From assembly GCA_013203755.1 (NCBI GenBank), contig JABMPI010000372.1, positions 1 through 5,614 on the forward strand: a stretch of 5,614 bases of DNA, written 5' to 3'. Origin of the DNA: Bacteroidota bacterium. Its GTDB lineage: Bacteria > Bacteroidota > Bacteroidia > Bacteroidales > Prolixibacteraceae. Made by a program: the position numbers and the translations under genes. The notes under the pieces were generated by a model, which did not search any database, was not told the origin of the DNA, and saw only the letters and a program-made list of their open reading frames with translations. Positions 1-5,177 of this stretch are shown here, in pieces (position 1 is the first letter of the stretch; the number at the start of each line of letters is the position of its first letter).

Positions 1-185
1 AACTGGCCATGGAGTGCCAAACTAAGCAGACAAAGGAAAAATACAATCGGCTTATAAAGTTTCCTGTTTCACCTGTTACAATCGTTTTTATTGCACAGCT
101 TCGTGAAGATTACAACGATTTTATGAACGACTGTGACGCACTTCTTAAAGCAGAAAAAACCTATTTGCAAACCCAATTGAATTAA
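1..185 (+). CDS. 3' end of an unrecognised gene (partial, enters from the left)
   Basis: Reading from base 3, one frame stays open and stops at TAA 183-185, giving at least 60 residues ending in AEKTYLQTQLN. The other two forward frames are closed by stops at 23-25 and 55-57. An ATG at 9-11 could be an internal Met or a start, but no leader is visible, so I treat the gene as truncated by the window edge. The tail looks helical and hydrophilic (LREDYNDFMNDCDALLKAEK), with a short hydrophobic stretch before it (FPVSPVTIVFIAQL). I recognise no domain. Its stop codon shares one base with the ATG of the helicase gene (TAATG), which implies co-transcription and translational coupling. It is therefore probably part of the same replication operon. 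Function unknown. Confidence 0.6.
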   Translation, partial: LAMECQTKQTKEKYNRLIKFPVSPVTIVFIAQLREDYNDFMNDCDALLKAEKTYLQTQLN

Positions 186-1972
186 TGGACTATACCGATA
201 AAATTCCAGATAGTAAGAACCCTTCTGAAGATCAGAAAAAGAATGGTTTTTTTATTGAAAATGGCAAGTACTTTTTGGAAGAAACCAGAGGTAAAGGCAC
301 AAGAACAAAAGAGCTTTCAAATTTTGTTATGCAAAGTGTATTTCACCTGAATAATGGTACAAACAATTCCAAACGGATAATTAAAATTCAGCGTTACACC
401 GGTGAAACAAATTTTATTGAGGTTTACTCTTCAGAAATGAAGTTGGCAACTTTCGAAACCATTCTAAAATCGAACCGGTGTACCTTCATTGGTGGTACAG
501 AAAATCTCAATTTGATTTTCTCCCGTTTGATGGATGATGAAAGCGAAGCCTTTTATATCGATGTTTTGGGCTACATACCAGAACATAATATTTATGCATT
601 TGCCGATTCGGTAATTACACAATCGAACCAGGTTGAAAAAGTAAACGAGCTGGGTATTATCTCAGATACAAATGAAAACAAGAGCTACTATTTACCTTCA
701 TTTGGTATTGCTAATATTAACGATGCCAGTCATGACACAAACCGACTTTATAGTTTCCGGCCTGGTAATTTAACTTTTGAAAGCTGGGCAAAGTATTACT
801 TTCAATCGTTTGAATCGAATGGAATAATAGGAATCCTTTTTCTTATCCTATCCGTTTTTCGCGACATTGTTTTTAATCAGGTAGGATTTTTTCCTTTCCT
901 ATTCTTGCATGGCGACTATGGAACCGGGAAAACATCGTTTGTTGAACGTTTGCTTTCCGTATTTGGTAAAGATACCATAGGAACAGCCCTAAACAATGCC
1001 ACAATTACAGCACTAAGCCGCATTGTTTCTACCCGGCTTAACTCATTATTCTATTTTAAAGAATATACTTCCGACACGGAGGAAAATGCTCAGGATTTTA
1101 TCCTCACCGCTTACGATGGCGCAGGGCGAACAACCGGGGTTAAATCGAATGATAACCGTACACAAAGTTTAGTGATTAAGTCAGGGATTATATTGGACGG
1201 TAATGAATTGCCGGTTGAAAAATCAGCTGTTTTTTCCCGGATGATTTTAGCCTCATTCGAGAAACAAAATTTTTCGGACGAGCAAAAAGAAGCTTTTGAT
1301 ACATTAAAGAATGAGGCTGAAATTGGCTTGGGAAATGTTCTATTGGATATTCTGAAGCATCGTGAATATTTTGCTGCGAATTTTAAAGAAATATATAGCG
1401 AAAATCTTAAAGATTTAAAACAATCCGAAATATCAAAAAATTTACGAGAGCGTATGCTAAATCATGTCGCTTTGCTACTTACCCCCGCAAAACTTTTACA
1501 TAATAAACTTTCTTTTCCATTCTCTTTTAATGAAGCTACATCACAAATTATTGAACGTGCATTAAATCAAGATGAATTACTAAAAGAATCAAATGCAGTA
1601 AATATATTTTGGAATGCCGTTGCCTATGGGATTAGACATTGTAATATTAATAAGTACGATGAAACATTGTACAATAACATGGCTGATTATCGCCTCAAAT
1701 ACGATAATACCGGCGATGGAATTATTCAAATAAAATATCCAAATCTATACCCAAAATATGTTACGTATTGCAAAAGCAACAATATCAAATTTCTTGACAA
1801 AAACAGCCTCAAAAGTTTATTAACCTCAGAGGCGAACAAATCCTTTATCCGGGGTTCACAAAAAAATAGGGGGGTCGCTTATACCGATAAGATATTTAAT
1901 TCGTGTTACCAATTTGCATTTCAAAAGAAAGGAAATACCATCGAAGTTAATGATGTAGAAATTATTCTGTAA
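185..1972 (+). CDS. P-loop replicative helicase/NTPase of a Bacteroidota mobile element (DUF927/SF3-like)
   Basis: This 595-residue protein probably unwinds DNA at the element's origin using ATP. Seen in the sequence: a Walker A loop GDYGTGKTS at residues 243-251 after a hydrophobic strand (FFPFLFLH). A Walker B-like strand SLFYFKEY lies at 287-294. A motif YDGAGRTTG is at 310-318, a sensor-1-like strand SGIILDGNELP at 333-343, and a likely arginine finger in AVFSRMIL at 348-355. This order matches, from memory, mobile-element helicases whose central block reads DEY, DGTGRT, SGVILSGQEMP, FSRLI. Residues 1-200 resemble no domain I can name. Residues 400-595 are a variable C-terminal region, possibly winged-helix. 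The usual Walker B Asp is Lys292 here and only Glu293 remains. The start ATG overlaps the upstream stop (TAATG), so translation is probably coupled. SF3 versus DUF927 placement is inference. Confidence 0.8.
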   Translation: MDYTDKIPDSKNPSEDQKKNGFFIENGKYFLEETRGKGTRTKELSNFVMQSVFHLNNGTNNSKRIIKIQRYTGETNFIEVYSSEMKLATFETILKSNRCTFIGGTENLNLIFSRLMDDESEAFYIDVLGYIPEHNIYAFADSVITQSNQVEKVNELGIISDTNENKSYYLPSFGIANINDASHDTNRLYSFRPGNLTFESWAKYYFQSFESNGIIGILFLILSVFRDIVFNQVGFFPFLFLHGDYGTGKTSFVERLLSVFGKDTIGTALNNATITALSRIVSTRLNSLFYFKEYTSDTEENAQDFILTAYDGAGRTTGVKSNDNRTQSLVIKSGIILDGNELPVEKSAVFSRMILASFEKQNFSDEQKEAFDTLKNEAEIGLGNVLLDILKHREYFAANFKEIYSENLKDLKQSEISKNLRERMLNHVALLLTPAKLLHNKLSFPFSFNEATSQIIERALNQDELLKESNAVNIFWNAVAYGIRHCNINKYDETLYNNMADYRLKYDNTGDGIIQIKYPNLYPKYVTYCKSNNIKFLDKNSLKSLLTSEANKSFIRGSQKNRGVAYTDKIFNSCYQFAFQKKGNTIEVNDVEIIL

Positions 1973-2275
1973 ACTAAGTAATCTATGTAAACCTACTATA
2001 AACAACTACTGATATTCAGCCTACTAAAAGATTACATATGGTTTACAAGGTTTACACTATCAAAAATTTAATTTAAAAACATGTAAACCATTGCAACCTA
2101 TTGTAATCCATTCATATTAAACTGAACAACAAATACTTATGGTTAATTTAGTGAAAACTCGGATTACATTAAAAAATAGAGCTAAAAGATTGATTATCTG
2201 TGTATTAACACAAATGGTTTACATAGTTTACAGTTTTTAAGTCAGATACCATCCATTCTATGAGAAAAAAATAAA
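1973..2275. promoter_or_regulatory. Non-coding spacer with iteron-like repeats; candidate origin and/or operon promoter
   Basis: This stretch has no credible ORF and is very AT-rich. It separates the helicase gene from the primase operon. It contains many copies of GTAAACC, GTAATCC or their complements: 1978 GTAATCT, 1987 GTAAACC, 2030 GATTAC, 2040 and 2049 GGTTTAC, 2083 GTAAACC, 2093 GCAACCT, 2103 GTAATCC, 2161 GGATTAC, 2216 GGTTTAC and 2225 AGTTTAC. Members of a cluster are 9-10 bp apart, about one helical turn, and clusters occur in both orientations. Such phased repeats beside primase and helicase genes are typical of initiator-bound origins, but an operator array for the downstream operon fits too. 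I see no convincing Bacteroidota -33/-7 promoter pair (TTTG ... TAnnTTTG). Confidence 0.55.
2083..2112 (+). repeat. Three tandem 10-bp repeats (GTAAACCATT type)
   Basis: The units GTAAACCATT, GCAACCTATT and GTAATCCATT follow one another with no gap, each matching a consensus GYAAHCYATT. This is the cleanest cluster inside the larger repeat field of 1978-2232. The exact 10-bp period puts every unit on the same face of the helix, as expected for cooperative protein binding. Confidence 0.7.
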
Positions 2276-2830
2276 ATGATGAAAAAACAACCACAATTTA
2301 GTTATTACAAAGAGCCGGTTAAAAACGTGGTTCCGTATAAAACTATCTCCATGGCAGATGTGTACCGGGCTTTAACAAGCAACTATTTAAAAGAGCGCAC
2401 ACATCAATTGAGGTTAATTTCCGGGAAGGCAGAAAACAGAGTGTTTAAAGCTTCAAAATTTCCTTATGTTACTTTCTCCGGTATTTTCAGCAAACGCAAC
2501 GAAAAGAGCTTAATGAAACACTCCGGTCTGATAGCTTTAGATTTCGACCATGTTGAAAATGTAGAGGCCTTAAAAACAAGCTTATTAATTGATCCATGTC
2601 TGGAAACTGAATTGCTTTTTATTTCGCCAAATGGAAACGGTATTAAATGGATCGTTTCAATTGAGCTTACCAAGAAATACACACATGCTAAAATGTTCCA
2701 GGCTATCTCTACATACATTTATAAAACCTATTCAATCGAGGTGGACAATGCTTGTAAGGATGTTTCCAGAGCTACTTTTCTTTGTTACGATCCTGAAGCT
2801 TACATAAATCCGAAATACCTGGTAAAATGA
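2276..2830 (+). CDS. BT4734/BF3469 family primase domain protein (AEP-type, VirE_N-like)
   Basis: This 184-residue protein matches the BT4734-like N-terminal domain, a branch of the archaeo-eukaryotic primase (AEP) superfamily that would make primers for element replication. Seen here: the opening FSYYKEPV (residues 8-15), a KFPYVTFSGIF segment (61-71) and the metal-binding strand LIALDFDHV (85-93) with Asp89 and Asp91. Then come SPNGNGIKWIV (117-127), KDVSRATFLCYDP (161-173) with Arg165 and Asp172, and a closing YINP (176-179). All positions expected for a catalytic AEP core are present. In many Bacteroidota elements this domain is fused to PriCT-2 and a helicase; here it stands alone and ends just after the domain. 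Two adjacent ATGs (2276, 2279) are equally possible starts. Its TGA overlaps the next ATG (ATGA), so the two genes are translationally coupled. Catalytic activity is inferred. Confidence 0.85.
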   Translation: MMKKQPQFSYYKEPVKNVVPYKTISMADVYRALTSNYLKERTHQLRLISGKAENRVFKASKFPYVTFSGIFSKRNEKSLMKHSGLIALDFDHVENVEALKTSLLIDPCLETELLFISPNGNGIKWIVSIELTKKYTHAKMFQAISTYIYKTYSIEVDNACKDVSRATFLCYDPEAYINPKYLVK

Positions 2831-3249
2831 AACAAAAATTCAATCCTGAAATATGGCTGGTTAAGCGGAAACCATTTAACCCGGAACAATGGCTGAATGA
2901 ACCTAAAAAGAAGAAACCCAAAGCCCAGGTTCCAGCTCCTAATTACGCAAACAATACACATTACGAAGTTGATGTTATAGTTCAGAGAATTGAATCACAC
3001 CGCCTCGATTTAACCTGTAATTATGGAGACTGGTTTAAACTGGGTGTTGCCTTTGCTTCAGAATTCGGAGAAACCGGCCGCAACTTCTTTCATCGCATTA
3101 GCCGCTTTCATCCTGATTACGACTTAACAGCTTGTAACCGCCAGTTTGACAAATGCCAAAAAAGTGGCAAGTCCGGGGTTTCAATCAAATCATTTTTTGG
3201 AGCTGCAAAAGATGCAGGAATAAACGTGTTTGTAAAACCACAATCTTAA
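2827..3249 (+). CDS. PriCT-2 domain protein (primase C-terminal accessory domain)
   Basis: This 140-residue protein would be the primase accessory partner of the AEP protein just upstream. Residues about 48-133 fit the PriCT-2 pattern: an initial helix (VDVIVQRIESHRLDL), the YGDWFKLGVAFASEFGETG block at 66-84, then FFHRISRFHPDYD at 87-99 and a C-terminal helix containing FFGAAKDAGI. The first 45 residues are a basic, proline-rich tail with a duplicated motif, FNPEIWL (5-11) and FNPEQWL (17-23), followed by a run of lysines (27-30). This may be a tether or partner-binding segment. The start is fixed by the ATGA overlap with the primase gene; the 114-residue gene follows after three bases. PriCT-2 is usually a domain inside larger primases, so a free-standing version implies assembly of the enzyme from separate subunits (inference). 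Confidence 0.82.
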   Translation: MKQKFNPEIWLVKRKPFNPEQWLNEPKKKKPKAQVPAPNYANNTHYEVDVIVQRIESHRLDLTCNYGDWFKLGVAFASEFGETGRNFFHRISRFHPDYDLTACNRQFDKCQKSGKSGVSIKSFFGAAKDAGINVFVKPQS

Positions 3250-3252
3250 ACC

Positions 3253-3597
3253 ATGAAGGATATAAAACATTATGGACTAAATACAAAAGCTTTACTTCGC
3301 GAAGTTCTGGAAATGAATTCTGTTCAATTTCCTAAAGAAATGAAAAAAGCCATTGAAAAATACCCTGATAAATTCTCCTTTTATTCAGAACTAGCAAAAA
3401 CACTACATGTCGGAATGTTTGTTATCATCTGCGAACATTTTGGAATGTCGCATGACTTGATTTTAGATAAAATAGCTATTCATAAAAATGTTACCGATCC
3501 TAAAGAAATTGAGCGTATTGCCAGATGGTTAGGATTAAAACTATCAATAGAAGAAATCAGGGCTAATTTTGGTGGCGATAATTTTAAATCGTTTTAA
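3253..3597 (+). CDS. Unrecognised 114-residue protein, last gene of the primase operon
   Basis: I do not recognise this family. The ATG lies three bases after the PriCT-2 stop, so it belongs to the same transcript and is probably translated by ribosomes leaving that gene. The protein appears wholly alpha-helical and soluble, rich in Lys, Glu and Ile. A hydrophobic helix (LAKTLHVGMFVIICEHFGM, residues 48-65) is too interrupted by charged residues to be a membrane segment. The tail DPKEIERIARWLGLKLSIEE (82-101) followed by IRANFGGDNF could be a small helical DNA- or protein-binding fold, but no classical helix-turn-helix is clear. It has no cysteine pairs or catalytic motif that I can see. Position suggests a replication accessory or regulator; this is inference only. 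Confidence 0.7.
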   Translation: MKDIKHYGLNTKALLREVLEMNSVQFPKEMKKAIEKYPDKFSFYSELAKTLHVGMFVIICEHFGMSHDLILDKIAIHKNVTDPKEIERIARWLGLKLSIEEIRANFGGDNFKSF

Positions 3598-3600
3598 TTC

Positions 3601-3644
3601 ATTCCGAATCGTATCCAATCCTTTTCAATCGTTACCAATCCTTA
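3601..3644 (+). repeat. Second 10-bp phased array with AATC cores
   Basis: The core AATC recurs at 3607, 3617, 3627 and 3637, exactly every 10 bases, usually preceded by C (CCAATCCTTT, TCAATCGTTA, CCAATCCTTA). It begins just after the TAA of the 114-residue gene. The units resemble the GTAATCCATT unit at 2103 (shared AATCC.TT), so both sides of the primase operon carry similar phased repeats. It could be an iteron cluster or operator; the binding protein is unknown. Confidence 0.6.
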
Positions 3645-4127
3645 TACCCCAAATTTTTCACCACCTACATTTGAATTGAGCTTTAGTAATAATTGGGTTT
3701 TACTAAGCTTAAAGTTCTTTGGTTTTTTGCTTTTTATCCAACAAAAACAAATGTTTTCCGGTGTATTCTTTCAGGTGTCCGGTACCAGGGCTTTGGATTT
3801 GCTTCTGTTTATCGTGTGCTTTCCTGATTGGATATACCGGGTTAACGAATCGGAAATTCTTGGTTAACTAAAATTTCATTGTGAATTCAGTATACGAAAG
3901 CTGAATACACAATAATAAAACAAGTGTAAACATATTGTGTTATCAGGGCTTTCCAAGGAAAACTAAGGTTCACCGGTTTCCAATGGAGGTATACCGGAAT
4001 TCCATCGATTTCGAAGGAAAGTTAACCCGATTACCAACCCAAAAACCAGTGTATACGGTTCTGGTCAACCATGGAAATCAAGCAGGAATACCAGCCAAAA
4101 TGTACTAAATTTTTAAAGTTTAATATT
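3645..4127. other. Non-coding palindrome-rich region upstream of the ribbon-helix-helix gene
   Basis: About 480 bases without a credible gene. An open frame at 3676-3867 begins only with TTG, is rich in Phe and Leu, and shows no family resemblance, so I do not call it. The region is dense in short perfect palindromes: GGTACC 3781, GTTAAC at 3841, 3863 and 4021, GTATAC at 3890, 3989 and 4051. There is a near-direct repeat TTCCAAGGAAAACT (3951) and TTCGAAGGAAAGTT (4010). A short ACCAG/CTGGT inverted pair sits at 4045-4065. Such density beside a ribbon-helix-helix gene suggests an operator, a partition site or a transfer origin. No intrinsic terminator was found after the primase operon here. 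Confidence 0.45.
3878..3946. repeat. 13-bp inverted repeat with a third competing arm (oriT- or operator-like)
   Basis: Arm 1 ATTGTGAATTCAG (3878-3890) and arm 2 CTGAATACACAAT (3901-3913) are complementary at 12 of 13 positions, around a 10-base loop. A third segment, ATTGTGTTATCAG (3934-3946), is a near copy of arm 1 and can also pair with arm 2 at 11 of 13 positions. The set may be three binding sites for one protein, a transfer-origin inverted repeat, or two mutually exclusive RNA hairpins in the leader of the downstream gene. Confidence 0.55.
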
Positions 4128-4703
4128 ATGCCAAATTCAAAAAAGGTGGTAAAAACCATCAGAATGACAGCGGAAACAAATGAAAAATTTGAAACCGCAT
4201 TTGAAGAATCTAACGTAGATTCTAAAGGTGAATTTATTGATTCACTGATTGACCAGGCTCTCAATGATGAACCTACTATCGAGGTCGAAGAAATTGAAAT
4301 CGAAGTTGAGAAAAAGTTAGAACCAAATCAGATTCTAATTTCATTAACACCGGCTCAAATGTTTGCACTACATGGGCATGTTTCCGAACAGGAATTTGCT
4401 GAAAAACAAAACAGGATAATCAATAAATTAAGCAATAAACCCTGGTATGCATCAAGTGATATTTATAAACCGGAGTTTCAGCAATTATGGACTCCAAGCA
4501 TTGAGTTAAAGGAACAAATGGATGAAACCGAAAGAGGAAAAGCCATTAAAAACAACATGGGAGCATTTTTAGCAAACATGTTTCTAACTAACCTTATTGA
4601 TAGCAATATTCCAGAATCGGCAGTTAGTATTGAGGATATTGAAACATTCATACTGGAACAAAGTGAACTAGAAAATACAAAAGAAGATGAAAACGCCGCA
4701 TAA
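4128..4703 (+). CDS. Ribbon-helix-helix DNA-binding protein (relaxosome accessory, partition or autorepressor candidate)
   Basis: This 191-residue protein has an N-terminal ribbon-helix-helix pattern at residues 6-46: strand KVVKTIRMT, helix AETNEKFETAFEES, turn NVDSKGE, helix FIDSLIDQALN. Such proteins bind DNA as dimers through the strand. A strongly acidic, alternating segment (EVEEIEIEVEKK, 52-63) follows. Then comes a mostly helical region of about 120 residues that I cannot assign, ending in an acidic tail (ENTKEDENAA). An in-frame ATG at 4071 would add 19 residues. I prefer 4128 because it has the A/T-rich leader usual in Bacteroidota and puts the DNA-binding strand near the N-terminus. 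The palindrome-rich DNA directly upstream is the obvious target. In Bacteroidota elements, similar small proteins act beside relaxases (MobC-like), but no relaxase is visible, so partition or self-regulation remain open. The fold call is solid; the role is inferred. Confidence 0.7.
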   Translation: MPNSKKVVKTIRMTAETNEKFETAFEESNVDSKGEFIDSLIDQALNDEPTIEVEEIEIEVEKKLEPNQILISLTPAQMFALHGHVSEQEFAEKQNRIINKLSNKPWYASSDIYKPEFQQLWTPSIELKEQMDETERGKAIKNNMGAFLANMFLTNLIDSNIPESAVSIEDIETFILEQSELENTKEDENAA

Positions 4704-4761
4704 CCAAAGTGCTACACTTTTACTTGTAATTGTGATTGTTCTGGTTGCTTTAAGAAATTAG
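4687..4761 (+). CDS. Possible 24-residue single-pass membrane microprotein
   Basis: An ATG inside the last codons of the ribbon-helix-helix gene opens a +1-type overlapping frame ending at TAG 4759-4761. It encodes a polar head (MKTPHNQS), about 14 uninterrupted hydrophobic residues (ATLLLVIVIVLVAL) and a short basic end (RN). That is the layout of a small inner-membrane peptide. The 17-base overlap would allow coupled translation, and the intrinsic terminator follows 30 bases after the stop, so the ORF is within the transcript. A chance ORF in AT-rich DNA is quite possible. I know no family for it. Confidence 0.3.
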   Translation: MKTPHNQSATLLLVIVIVLVALRN

Positions 4762-4791
4762 TAGGTCATTGTTTTTTATTTTTAGAGTGCG

Positions 4792-4828
4792 AATCCGGAT
4801 TTTACGAAAGTGAGAGCCGGATTTTTTT
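4792..4828 (+). terminator. Intrinsic terminator ending the ribbon-helix-helix transcript
   Basis: AATCCGG (4792-4798) pairs with CCGGATT (4817-4823). After one A/G mismatch the stem continues with TTTTAC (4800-4805) against GTGAGA (4810-4815), using G-U pairs, and closes on a GAAA tetraloop (4806-4809). Seven consecutive T (4822-4828) follow. The stem, stable tetraloop and T-tract make a convincing rho-independent terminator on the + strand, separating the replication/ribbon-helix-helix region from the DUF4062 gene. Confidence 0.85.
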
Positions 4829-5177
4829 GTTTAATATCTTCGATTTATATACCGAAAGTTGGAAATAAATAATCAAATTCATTTTCTTTCGAAAAGCAAG
4901 ACTGTCTTAACATCAATCGGTTAACTCTTGGTTGATTATTCCTTTACCTGGAACATAGCAGTTAATTTAAAATGAATCTATGTTTGGATTTGGTAATTAC
5001 CGAATTTGGATTTGTTAAATTCGAAATTTATCGGATAGATTAATATAAACCTAATCATATATCGCTTATTTGGAATATATGATTAATAACCATTACGGAT
5101 ATAAAAGAAATAAGATTAAGTTTAATCATATATTGCGTTAGCTCACATTTGACCATGACATACATAAGACATTAAAA
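4829..5177. promoter_or_regulatory. AT-rich non-coding leader of the DUF4062 gene
   Basis: About 350 bases with no credible gene; a 23-codon ORF at 4972-5043 looks accidental. It must contain the promoter of the DUF4062 gene, because a terminator lies upstream. TATGTTTG at 4979-4986 fits the Bacteroidota -7 element TAnnTTTG, but no -33 TTTG is at the right distance, so it is only a candidate. TTTGGATTTG occurs twice (4983 and 5005), flanking a perfect palindrome GGTAATTACC (4992-5001). The 11-bp repeats are listed separately. The element's boundary could also fall here, but I see no attachment site. Confidence 0.4.
5052..5133. repeat. Three copies of the 11-bp sequence TAATCATATAT
   Basis: Exact copies lie at 5052-5062 (+), 5075-5085 (inverted) and 5123-5133 (+). 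The first two form a perfect 11-bp inverted repeat with a 12-base spacer. The third is 71 bases downstream of the first and is followed by the related flank TGCGTTA, against CGCTTAT in copy one. The last copy ends 44 bases before the DUF4062 start, a good place for operator sites controlling that gene. Confidence 0.6.

Noticed and set aside
1978..2232. CRISPR array
   Set aside because: Repeat units are only 7-10 bp, occur in both orientations and have no regular 30-40 bp spacers.
2464..2807. Extra frames within the BT4734-like gene on both strands
   Set aside because: They lie inside a gene with clear family motifs, and their translations show no motif.
3153..3335. 60-codon frame bridging the PriCT-2 and 114-residue genes
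   Set aside because: It overlaps two better-supported, tightly spaced genes and has a low-complexity translation.
3676..3867. 63-codon open frame beginning with TTG
   Set aside because: It starts only with a rare TTG, is rich in Phe and Leu as expected of T-rich non-coding DNA, has no start leader and resembles no family. A decayed gene cannot be excluded.
4071..4127. Upstream start extending the ribbon-helix-helix protein by 19 residues
   Set aside because: It has no A-rich leader and would put a tail before the DNA-binding strand. The ATG at 4128 has the more typical A/T-rich context; not excluded.
4031..4264. Minus-strand 77-codon open frame
   Set aside because: It overlaps the ribbon-helix-helix gene antisense and has no start context or recognisable motif; a coding shadow.
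4868..4940. 9-bp inverted pair AATAATCAA/TTGATTATT 55 bases apart
   Set aside because: AT-only-like sequence and long spacing make it likely to be chance.
4972..5043. 23-codon ORF in the DUF4062 leader
   Set aside because: It is short, lies over palindromes and direct repeats, and has no membrane or signal-like pattern.
5134..5145. GCGTTAGC-containing segment resembling half of an integron attC site
   Set aside because: It does not fit the GTTRRRY core and no matching complementary RYYYAAC arm is seen in the spacer, so no attC or cassette is claimed.
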